Positions 1 through 12,600 of a DNA stretch of 64,000 nt are shown piece after piece. The stretch's first letter is position 1. Each line of letters starts with the position of its first letter. The position numbers and the translations under genes were made by a program. The notes below the pieces were generated by a model, which searched no databases, was not told where the DNA came from, and saw only the letters and a program-made list of their open reading frames with translations. The stretch is taken from the NCBI RefSeq assembly GCF_000003815.2, contig NC_049996.1, positions 2,013,954 through 2,077,953 of the forward strand, written 5' to 3'. Source of the DNA: Branchiostoma floridae. Its lineage: Eukaryota > Chordata > Leptocardii > Amphioxiformes > Branchiostomatidae.

Positions 1-9
1 ACCGTCGCC

Positions 10-356
10 AGAGTGTTTGTGTGTATGTGTGTGTGTTGAGTGTTTGTGTATATGTGTGTGTGTGCATGTGTTTGTGTGTGTGGTGAGTGTATGTGTTTGT
101 GTGTGTTCGTGTGTGCGTATGTATGTGTGGTGAGTGTGTGCACGTGTGTCTGTGTGTGGTGAGTATGCGTGTATGTGTGTGTTTGTGGTGAGTGTATGTG
201 TTTGTGCGTGTTCGTGTGTATGTATGTGTGGTGAGTATATGTGTGTGTATGTGTGCATGTGTGTGGTAAGTGTGTGTGTCTGTGTTTGTGTGTGTGCTTT
301 CATGTGTGTGTGCATGTTTGTGTGTGTGTGTATGGTGTGTGCATGTGCATGTGAAC
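10..356. repeat. GT-rich degenerate microsatellite
   Basis: Nearly pure TG/GT dinucleotides with interspersed TGAG, TGCA and TATG variants. Any open frame across it, such as a Cys/Val-rich one at 134-385, is a repeat artefact. It lies in the intron upstream of the first visible receptor exon. Confidence 0.95.
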
Positions 357-549
357 ATAATGACTCATCAAGAAAGCCTGGCTGATTGTGTCCATATTTA
401 GTAACCTTATGTGAGCAAGTCTTGATGAGACCTTGAAATGAACACCATTAGATCTTAGACCCCCAGCAACTTCTTATGGTACTGCACTAGGACATAAGGT
501 TTTGATATCTCTTTGATATAACACTGACTCGTACATTTTCTCTACACAG

Positions 550-658
550 CTTGTAGGTCCTGTGGACATGATGCAGAGACATGTGATCATGTTATACAGT
601 GTGGAACGGAGGACTCTGTCATCTGTGGTGTCATCAGGTCTCCTGGTTATCCACTCAG
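550..658 (+). CDS. Receptor exon: Cys-rich lead and start of CUB domain
   Basis: Acceptor ctacacag and donor gtaagt. It enters with two bases (phase 1) and leaves with two. It encodes four cysteines then CGVIRSPGYPL, the typical CUB opening. The upstream exon is outside the window. Confidence 0.85.
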
Positions 659-3600
659 GTAAGTCTTACAACTGCATTATGTAAGATACTGTAAAAGGCA
701 TTTAAGTTTGCGGGGATTCAATTTCGTGGTATCGGGAAAAAGGACTGTTCGTGGTTGTTTTAAGCTCATGGTAGCATCATGCTCTGTAGTCTCTTACTGC
801 CATGGAAAAATGTCTGTGGTGATTTTAAGTTTGCGGTGAATTGGCAACGCAAAAACTGCAAACATGTAGCCACCGCAAAAATGTCTGCATTTACAGTATA
901 GTGCTAGTTTCTTGTTTATTGTTTATTGTTCATTGACTCCTGTTCACTTTTATCCGTGGGGTAACCTACGTCTGATACATATATGAACAGAATACCAAGG
1001 ACGGACGGTGATTTCAAACTGCAGTATTCTAGAAAATATTGCACTTTGAGGCCTTTAGATTTCTCTAGACACCCTGTCTTTAAATACAACGGATATAGGT
1101 TACCCCACAGATAAAGGTGAACTAGCATTACATGTATGTAGTAGGAAGAATTATATGGTTAGGTTACAAGTGTAGTTTGATCATTTGTTTATGGCTTACC
1201 TATTTTTTTTATGATATGGCCCAACTGTCTTGACTATTCATGTATTTGATGGCACTTGCATGCAATGATTTTCATCCATTTCCATAAAAGGAAATACACT
1301 TTCAACTTACTTGTTACACATGGCAAAAAATTACTTGTACCAAAATATTTTAGTGCTCAACATTGTCAATGTACCATACAATGCAGTACTTCCTTGTCAT
1401 TCATATATTACATGATATATCAAGTCAGTGTGGCCTTGCATTTCATATACATTGCGTAATAGTACTGAAGATTCATGTATTTCAAGCCCTGTAATTTCAC
1501 CATGGGATTGAATTGTATTTTATATATAATTCTACCTAATACACAGGCCTATATTTTACACAGTTTTCCGATAGATTCCATCTGCACAGTGCAAATCACT
1601 GGACCGAGGAAGAGTTATATTGTCCTACAGGTTAGTGTAACATTTCATTTATTGCAAATCAAATCACTTTAGAACCTTATGCACAGTTTTAGTTCAAAAC
1701 AATTTTTTCTTGTTGAACTGATCCAGAAAAACTGGACCTGAAAAAAATCAGTGGACTGGACACTAGACACTGTTTTGAGTATTAACTATTCACAAGTTTT
1801 CACGGTTAGCTCCAGGTTTAGGTCCGGACCTGGACCTGATCCTCTGGACCGTACTGTACCTGAATTTTCTGTTCCGGTACCCAACCCTAATACTGACCGA
1901 TATGATTGTTATGAGTAGGTCCTGGACATCGACATACCGGTGGAGGATGACCTGTCCTGTGCTGACCGTGCGGTCATCTTGCTTGACCAGAAGTATCCGG
2001 GTGGACCCTGGATGGAGTCAACACGACTCTGCTCACCCAAAGACATACGCAAGCCCTTCAGATCCAAGTTCAACTCCATGCAGGTGATATCATTGAACAG
2101 GGCTCGAAATACTTTTTTCTGCACGCCTGCACTAGTGTAGGTAACATTGAAACCTGCACCAAACAAATTTTACCTGCACCACTCAGAATTAGGAAGTATG
2201 GATCATACTAAAATTGTCATACTACTATTGCTATTTTTTAAATGCTTTTAGGTGGTAACATTCAATGCAGCTAATAACAATCCACATACACCTACCTATC
2301 ATATGACATTTATGTATAAAACCCAGTACATGGACCAGTGCACGTTAGGTGCAGGTAGATACCAGAAATACCTGCACAGCTCCAGTTTTACCTGCACTAA
2401 CCTGCATATGCAGTTGGTATTTTGAGCCCTGTTAAACCATCATCCCACCACCATCCCACACAGGGTTGACTGTCGTGGATATCAACCCTGCCTTTTTAGC
2501 CTCAGAAAACCAGTATTAGGGGCTTGGCTACTGTTAGCCAATCAGAGATTGAATGCCTTCGTGTTATCCTAAGGCACCATATAAGGCGCCTCATTAATAT
2601 TCAAGAGCAAGGTGATAGTACCAGCATAACGTTCATAGTTCTTTTGAGCGTCCAGACTTGTTTATCCGGTTCCAAATTTAAGATTTGTTGGCTCTGTGGG
2701 TAGAGGGGCAACCACAACAAGACCGAATACCAACCGAGCATACAAAGAAACCATTATAATCACGCAAAAGTTAACTGATCTTTGTGCATGCTGCATCATA
2801 CACTGTTTGTTCGAAAATTGCAATCTGGATGCTAATTGGAACAAGCATTGTCCATATCTATTGATAGCTATTATGATAATATGTTCCCTTGGAACTGATT
2901 TGATAAGTCATATTTTGTTATTCTTCTGTGTTTAGGTCCAAGCCTTGTCCAATGAAACTAAGCGCCAGTACCGTGGGTACCTCGCCGTGTACAACATCAC
3001 TAACTACAAGAACAAACACCTACCCCCAGTCTACAAGCCAAATGAAGGTAAAATGTTCCATCACCCCAGTTGAGATAAAGCAATTATGATAAAATCATTT
3101 TCATAGTGCTTGTACCTTTATCCGAGGGTAACCTATTTTTGTTGTTTGTACAAAAAGCGTATTTAGGGATATAAAGTCGACAGACGGTGGTTTAAAATCA
3201 AACATTGTAGAAATATTGCAAATTTGAAACCACTGTCAGCAGACTTAATACTCTTAAATGCGCTGTTTTTAAAAACGACGGATAAAGGTCACCCCACGGA
3301 TAAAGGTGAACTAGTGTTAAAAATCATTCAACAGTTTGGTGGAGGTAATCTCAACTTTACAGTTTGCAAATAGTAAAATACATGTGAGTCACATTCAAGT
3401 TTTAAGAGTGTACTACAGCAGGAATTCCATGTTTTTAGATTTTTTTGTCCAGGACATCCTGGGTTCTTCAACTTCAGAGGCAGTAGCTTTTGATGTAAGG
3501 AAGAAGTGGTGCAGCTTTGGGCCCCCTAGCAGCCTGTTAGATACTGTAGTATAAGTTGTAGTTAATCCCTACATGATGATACATGCATATAGTGTACTTA

Positions 3601-6600
3601 AACATAATTTTAGCATGCACTGTATGCAGGCTAATCTTACTGTATTTTCTTGCAAAATTGCATAATAAAACATGTAGCTAAAGGAGACCTTACAAACTTT
3701 TGCCATGTGTCATGATGTCAATAAAGTTAAATTTTGTTAAATTTTGTTCTAGTGTACCAGTGCCCGTGTGATTACAACCTGTATGAGGACCGTTGCTATG
3801 GTATTTTCACCCACCACACCCATCTGTCGTGGACCAGTGCCAAACTGGAGTGTCAGGCCAGGAACGGGACACTGGCCAGCATGTCAGATGGACTGGTATG
3901 CATATACATATAGTGTAACAAACAATAGATAAATGATCCTCTACTATCAGCACCAGGGACAGGAATAATTATCTATACTGTAAATGCATTTAAGTTTGCG
4001 GGGATTTAATTTTGCGGTAGCGGGAAAAAGGACTGTTCGTGGTGTTTTTAGTTTGCGGTAGCACCATGCACTGTAGTCTATAATTGCCATGGAAAAATGT
4101 TCGTGGTGCTTTTTAATTCCCAGTGAAACGGCCACTGCAAAAACCACAAACATTAAACTACCGTAACTCCTTAATTGGTATTGACTTCTACATAGTTTAA
4201 CAAACAATAAATAATCATCCATAACTCTTTTACTATCAGCACCAAGGACAGGAATAATGATCAATAACTCCTCTACTGGTATGTACCTCTATATATTTTC
4301 CTAATTCTTTGCAGCTTTTGATATTAATATTTGTTTTTCCAACTTCAGGAGACAGAGTTTCTGCATACAGCACTTATCCATATAGTGCAATCCAGACAGC
4401 TAGGAGGGGAGAAAATGTACATAGGTGACTAATTTCTGTCTCTAGTTCTGTCTTACTTTTTCAACAGTTATTGTTTCATAGGTGAAGCAAGGAGGTTAAA
4501 AATCACCTCCTTTTTTTAACCTCCTTGGGTGAAGCTTGTTTTCAAGCTTTGTCTGTTGTTCATCTAAATGTTTGGTATGTAAGTAGGTGTTGTGAAGACA
4601 AAGCTCAAGGTTGATTTTTAGCTCCCTGGGGCCAGACCTTGGTACTGCAGCATAACTTCTATGTTTTAATTTTTAGATGTCCTGAGATACAATTGTCTGG
4701 GCCTTCGATGTTGCTAACTACTTTTTGTTTCATTTGTTATATCCTCCCTAGGTCTTCAAGACAGAAACGAGTTTGAGTTCAACATGACGTGGTCTGATGG
4801 TCACCCACTGTCATATACGGCATGGTAAGTATCCGTTCCATGCTCAAAAGTTAAGAATTAATATCATGCAACACTCTATATAGTGATTATATTAGCCAAA
4901 CACTCATAAGATAAATATATCATATAACTTTAATTAGAATATCACAACAAGTATCTGGTTTGAGGACCATCATCATCATCCAATCTTGCTATCATAATGT
5001 TTCTTCGAGACCTTGGTGCAGTGGCAGACAGTGTGTTTGGCTCAGGACAGAGATTTTGAGCCCTGCTGTGCCGCTGAGAAAGGCACTTAACACTCTGATG
5101 AGAATGAGTACCTTGCTTCGGCTAAGGTTGTCCCTCAAATAGGACGTTAAATGGAGGCCCCGTATTTGGTAAGAGCCACACCCCACACACGTTAAAGAAT
5201 CCATCACACCTTTTGAAAAAGAGTAGAGGTATGCCCTTTCATGCAATAGTGCAAACCTCACAGTCAGTAAATAGGCTACAGAAGGTAAGTTAAAGTTGGT
5301 AGCATCAAAAGAAAGGAGAAGACCTTAATGGCTTACCTAGGTATCAAAATTGATACAAATCCATGTTAAGGATCTTGAATATTTTCAATCACACAAACAA
5401 CCAAAACAATACCTCTTTTGGAGGTAAACCTCTTCCCAATACTTTCAGGGCACACATTGACAGGAGGTACAACCTGACCCAGCCATCAGGAGCAGAGATA
5501 GAGGACTGTATAGTGCTGTGGTATGAGTACACCTGGAGGATAGAACAGTGGCATGATGCGCTGTGTGCCGGGGAAGACGTCTTCAGCTACGTGTGTGAGA
5601 TAGATGCTGGCAAGGAGGGTGAGTTTGCTTTCTTTCATGTGTTAAATCTATTTCTGAAATAGTGTGCTTGTAAGACTTGGAAACCATTCAAAGGCCATGC
5701 CATCCCCTATTGATAACAATGCTATTAGGATGCTGGACACTTCACCAAACAGATTCCTTTGTAGCAAAAAGGCAATGAGTATTCCTTATTCACAAACAAT
5801 AAGGTACAGGTTCAGGTCCGGACCTATAGCTCATCCTATGGACCTGGTACCAGTACCTGAATTTTCTGTACCAGTACCCACCCCTTTAACCCAACATCAT
5901 GGTCAACTCTCCCCAACACACTGACCCTAACCTTAACCAAATGTGCCTATACCCCAGGCCTAATCCTTACCCTAACACTAACACTTGCCGGGTGGGCCGA
6001 GTTGACTGCCTCTATAGTCTCAGAAAAGGCTATTGGACTAACTTTACCTACCTTTCCCCTCCCTCCTCCCCTCTGTCAGTCAGTGTATACAGACTAAGAC
6101 ACTACGCAAAAAGAACTTAAGCGACAGAGACAACTATAGTACAAAAGTGTACAAATTAAATACAAAATGCATAAGCTTAAACTTTGCAACTTAACAAATA
6201 TTAGTGTTCAGAGTTCACTTCAAGGGGCTTGTTTGCCGATGGCCGCATGCCATTGGTGTCTTTTACATCCTACTGTTATCAATCGTAATAGCTGCTCAAA
6301 ATTATTTTCCTTTCTCACATGTCTAGATCGTGTTTGCCAGCTTGGCATGCAGGATTATTCCATAGAGAACCATCGGGTCGTGGCCTCCTGGTACGATACG
6401 GCGCCAACCATGTCGCACTTCGGTCGTCTTCGGCACTGCACCACCTATCATGGATATGGTTGGTCCGGCATCTTTGACCCGAAGGGTGTCTACTTCCCCT
6501 GGTTGCAGGTTAATATCAAATATAATTTATGAAACTACATTGAAATTTTCTTCAAGTTTCTTTGAAGGCCCAAAATTAAAAAAAAAAGAAATTGCTCAAA

Positions 6601-9600
6601 CTAAGGACATTCTTGCTCAGAGTCTTTATTATATTGTGCAGTCACCGATTGTGCAATTTGTGAACCTCATGTTAACTTAAAAATTGAGAATTCACACATA
6701 TAAGTGATCAGGAATTAAAATTGTACAATCACATATGAACCAACTATGATCAACTTTGAATTTTAAGATAATTGTAATATTAGATGGTTTCATTTTTGAT
6801 CTCATAGTATAGGTTAGGGGGTTGAAGCCCAACCCTCTCCTTTGACCACCCTTAACCTCCCCAACCAAAGTCAGGAAGCCCTTTGTACACCTGAATGGAG
6901 TGGGGAAAGTTGTATAAAGTGCCTTTCTTAAGGACATTTAGCCAGAAATGCCAAAAATCAAACATATACCCTCTTGGTGTTGAGTCCTATAACCTAGACA
7001 TTCCGCCATTCAATGCCACACAGAGTCCATATATGTTGATGAATTCGAAGGGTTACATCCAGGTAATAAGATACGCCAAATAGCAGTTACCCAGCAACTG
7101 GATATGATTTTGGAAACAATCAGATCTCTTTTGAATTAGTGTCACTGATGAAAGGTAGTGGCTGACTGAAACGTCAGACCATTTTCATAATCATATCCAG
7201 TTGCTTGAGTAATTTCTATTTGGTGTAACAATCCGTATATCTTTGTAATGTTTAGGTGGACCTTCCACGACTGATGCTGGTGGCGGGAATCCTGACCCAG
7301 GGCCTGTGTACGGACGAGGTGGACGCGAGGGTGACGGAGTTTCACCTGTTCCACGGGATGACGGAGATGGCGTGGGTACCCTACACCGGGAAAGGCACAG
7401 AACCTGTGGTAAGAAATTTAAAGTCGCTACTGATTGACATTCTTTATGGTATTTAAGAATGCTTACCAGTACAGTACAATGGCCATGTGATCAGAGTGTT
7501 TGCATTGCATTTGATACGTCATGAGTTCAATCTACGGCCAAGTCATACCAAAGACTTTGAAAATGGTACATACTGCTTTCTCTGCTTAGCATTCAGCATT
7601 CGGGAAAGAGTATGGAAGTTGAACACACACCACTACCAGTGGACTAGCCCCCTGCTGTAGTGATTGCACAATAGTTGAAATGGAGATGGGCGCCACCTAT
7701 GCGCCATCAGGCGCGAAAAGGACTTTGACTGAAAGTTATTCTTCTTCTTCTATTTCAGATGTTGATAGGGAACTCCTATAGCAACATCACTGCCAGTAAC
7801 ATGTTTGACCCGACCTTCACCACTCTACACATCCGCCTGGAGCTACGGAACGGGACGGAACTCTTCGGACTCAGATTCGACCTCCTCGGCTACGCCGTGA
7901 GGAATTGTGAGTGTACTTACACAGTCAACAGTTTTACGGGAAGTGCTAAGGGACCATACAGCAAGCAAGATTTCATTTTCATGGACTAAACACTGCTTTC
8001 ATAATAATTGGAATATGATGTGAAGTGTTAGACTAAGTGTATAATCTAAAAGATGGGAAAATGTTGGATTTTATCTACAAAACTTGTTGAGAAATCTATC
8101 GAGTCTTTGGTCACCCAGCAATTGCAATTTCTATTGAAAAAGACATTTTAAACACTTTTTCAGCATAGTTCAGAAGTCATATCATGTATTGGGCAATGTT
8201 AATGTAGGCCATATTGGTTTAACACTAAACAATGACATAAGATAAGAGTCTCTCCTGTAGAATTTAGAAGATCAGATTTTTGTGGAATATGTAAAAATTG
8301 TACAAGATATTGAATTCCAAGAAGTTATCTATTCTGAATTGTTTTTATCCCCTTCAGTGACTGAAGAAGATTTTCTGATTGAAAGAAGGACGGACTATGC
8401 AATCAAGGATGATACAATAGGTAACAACAAAATCATTACAGAACAGACTGTATAACTTAAGAAAAGCTCAGTATACTGTATGTATATACAATGTAGGACT
8501 GTTAAATGCCCTTGCCTCAACTATCAAGGATTACAGTTATCAATTCAACCAATGACAGCATGGCAATTAGTGGTTTGACCAATGGAAAACTTGCTTATTG
8601 TCTATCAAATATTTGCATTTTTTTGCTTTGTAGTATTTTGCACTTCTACATTATGACAGAGGTGGATGAGGCTATGGGATTAGTTTGAAATGTTTTACTC
8701 TATGTATTTAGATACTAGCCAGGACTGTCTGGACACCCATTTCCGCTGTGGAGACGGGTCATGCGTGCACGTGGTGTATCTCTGCGACAGTATCAACGAC
8801 TGCAGGGATGGAACTGACGAATCAGAGGAGGTTTGTGGTAAGGCATGTTTTGATATGCTTTAAGTCCATAAAATGCTGCTACACACAGAACATAACATAT
8901 TTTAACCCGGGTTCACCAGCTCTTGAATTCAATGCACTGACCGTTTAAGGCTATAAGCTCCCTACCAGTTAGAATGGTCAGTTGGTGTTGCTTGAACACA
9001 ACTGTTACACTACTCCCCCTTGTCTTCTTTTGATTTATCCTCGATTCACTTTAGCCATTACTCACAGGGCCGGTGTGGGCACCACTGAAATGCAAGGGGT
9101 GAGTTACGAGAAGTACATTCCCCTGGGATTTGAAACAGGCCCACAATTATGCACTAGAGTTGCTATAGTTAGGCAATAAGGTCTGGACCAGTTAGACTGG
9201 TCAGTAGGTGGTGCTTGAATTAAGAAATGAAAAACACAGAGAGAATGATGATAATGGATATCACATTAGCTAGCATTGGTTGAGCAAATATACGCTGTTG
9301 TGTGATTTGATTGTTAAATTTAGAGCAGAATCAGTTTCAATTTGTCCTTCACCCCACAGGTCCACCTGACACCTGTCCTGAGTTCTCCTTCAGCTGTAAG
9401 GAGGGAGGGGGAGGACAGTGCATCTCTCTATCCTTCTTCTGTGATCGTGATGATGACTGCAACACTTATGAAGACGAAATTGATTGCGGTAAGGGGAGGA
9501 AATAAGACGATAAAGTTCTTACAGCAATATAAAATTTTGCGTAATATTTCATTGTATAACATCAACTCTCATAAGCACATTGCATGCCATGATACTGCCA

Positions 9601-12600
9601 CATCAGGAAAACATAAATGTTATAGAGGCCTTCTCAGGAATACCTTGAACACATTATCTGAAGTGTTGTACCTCAGGATTATTGGTACATCACTTTAAAT
9701 TCAATAGCACTTTGCTCTTGTGGCAGTATTATGGCACCCAATGAAATTATGAGAGTTGATGTTAATACTATGTAGATTTTGGTCAACATGCATCTGTTGG
9801 GACAGATTTCTTTGGATAGCAATACTATACGGTATGCGTATATTGAGCAATATCCACTGCATGTAGGGTTGACAGTGTGAATGGATAAGAATTAGACAGT
9901 ATTAAAGCTCAGTACATGGGGGTGATCAATAATGCAGGCTCACATATAAAGAAGGTGTACAACTCAATTTTCGTGGGATAACCATATCATCATCAGTCCC
10001 TGGGTTCTGCATCTAAGTCTGGAAAGTCCTATAGCTACATTCAGTCTTTCTTCCTCCCCTTCCACAGTAAGTGACTGTGCTTTACATCCTGCAAGCTTCC
10101 TCAGCTCCTGGATTTTCTTTGCTGTTGTAGAAAAAGTCGACCTCTGTGCTTTATGTCCGCTTTCAGCAGGCTGAGCAGGTTAACACAATTATGTCTTCCC
10201 TTGCATGCCTTTAATCTGTTGGAACCTAGAATGGCAAATTCAAGGGCTTTTTGTGTAGGTGTGTCTTGTGGCATCCTGAGGATGTGTCCAAACACAGACC
10301 ACCTTGATTGCTCGGCAATATAACCATATAGCATGAAGTTTTTATCAATATTACCTAAATTTCAAATCGTGGTCATTTCTACACAGAATGGCCGGAGGTG
10401 AACTGCAGAAAAGACCTGGGTGAACTTGAGTGTGACAATAAGAAGTGCTACGACAGCAAGCTGAGATGTGATGGAAACAAAGACTGCACCGACAACAGTG
10501 ATGAATTTCGATGTGGTAAGATACATGTAATTCCTCCCCTTTAATGTGGCTTTGTTGTGTTTGTCCATCAGTGTATGTGACCCCATAAATTGGCAGAACA
10601 TAAGCTTTGAAACAGCTATGTTAAGTATGGATTGTGATAACGTATGTGGGTATAAGTATTGTTCACATTTTAACGGAACCGTGTGGAATATGCTACATTT
10701 GTAACTATAAAGCCCTTTCATAAGTGTTCTAGTCAGCCTGAAATTTTTCGTCCCTTGGATAATCTTAATGGAAGTCCTGTCAAAGGTGCGAGGGTTCAAA
10801 GGTTTCCATGGGTATGTTCCCAGGAGAAGACCCTCTGAAATGCTATTTTCTTTATTTTGTGGGGCAAATTTTGCTGGTTCACTCAATATCTTAACATGTC
10901 AATTTTTGTCCGTCACAGAGGATGGAATGGGCAAAATGCAGCAAAATTCTGTCAAAGGACGGATGCTGGCTAGAACCCTGACTTTCATACAATATAAGGC
11001 TCTGATTCGTTTCGCACTCATTTGAAATCATATCATTTGAACAAACTTTTAAATTTTACTTTTTTAAATGACAAATTGTTTCTTGTTAATTAGCACACTC
11101 AACTGTTGCTTGTCATATAATGTCCACCACTTTTTTTGTTTACATGATGATAGACTTCTGCCAGGGTTTCCAGTGTTTTGACGGCAAGTGCCTGCCTGGA
11201 CAGTATCAGTGCGATGGTCAGGTTGACTGTAATGGGTACATTGGTGAAGATGAAGACCACTGTGGTGAGTTAGTCTTATCTTATGTTTTAGATACATTAT
11301 GTAACATAAGATGAGTGAGGTATTTCTTTATTCAGTCTCTTACATGTACTTGTATCGAAATACTTAAAAACATCCATATCATTGAGTGTGTCTCTTTTTG
11401 AAAACACTGTATAGGAACTTGCAAACTTTAAGTGGGAAGGAATATGCATGGTGACTTTTGTATCTCTAGTGTATACATTATCTGGTTTTCATGTGATACT
11501 GCCATTTGATGTAGCATGCCAGCTTCTTTATCTATCTATCTATGATATTTATTTCATCTTTTAGACAGCTCAGTAACCCTCTCAACTTTTAAAAGTTGAT
11601 TTTCAACTGTATCTGTATACGTACACACCAGCTTCTGTATCTGTCTGTAAAGCTGGGATAACCGCACTTGGCATAACACACCGCACTCTGTATCTGTATA
11701 CCCAGTATAACTGTCATTTGGCATAATACAGCATCTTCTGTATTCGTATCTGCATAGCCGGTATAACCGCCCTTTGGTGTAACACACCAGCTTTTGTATC
11801 TGTATCTATATAGCCAGTATAGCCGCCCTTTGGTATAACACACCAGCTTCTGTATCTGTATTTATATAGCCGGTAAAACCACCCTTTGGTGTAACACACC
11901 AGCTTCTGTATCTGTATCTATATAGCCGGTAAAACCGCCCTTTGGTGTAACACACCAGCTTCTGTATCTGTATCTATATAGCCGGTAAAACCGCCCTTTG
12001 GTGTAACACACCAGCTTCTGTATCTGTATCTATATAGCCGGTATAACCGCCCTTTGGCGTAACACACCAGCTTCTGTATCTGTATCTATATAGCCGGTAA
12101 AACTGCCCTTTGGTGTAACACACCAGCTTCTGTATCTGTATCTATATAGCCGGTAAAACCGCCCTTTGGTGTAACACACCAGCTTCACAGGCACACGTCA
12201 TGGCAGCAGCTGGTTATATTGTACACTGAACAACCTGTAATGCCTTCCTGCCAGCTTTGTTTTAAGGCCCAGCTTTGTCATTGTCAGTAATGATGATAAA
12301 TAATGTTCCTTTCTACAGCGTACAAATGGGAGAATGCGACAGACCTGGGTTACTGTGAGGACCTGATGTTGTGCAGGAATACTGCATGTGTGGGGAACAG
12401 CACCAACACTACCTGCCTCTTCAACCTGGACCTCAGGGGAGCTCACGTTGGCTGTCGGGATGCTACCCATCTGGATGGCTGCAGTAAGTATACTTTAACA
12501 GTTCTTTGATTTATAGAACCTTAACATTATTAACCCTTATCAGAAGAACAATCATATTACTGTCCTTGACAGTATGGTTTAGTTTGTTGATCCACACACA

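Noticed and set aside
134..385. Cys/Val-rich 83-codon frame
   Set aside because: Direct translation of a GT microsatellite.
8951..9225. Short similarity between 8965-9000 and 9185-9222 ('ccagttagaatggtcagt' type)
   Set aside because: Only ~35 bp imperfect; too little to call an element or a target duplication.
11554..11899. Tyr/Cys-rich minus-strand frames
   Set aside because: Translation of the 56-bp minisatellite.
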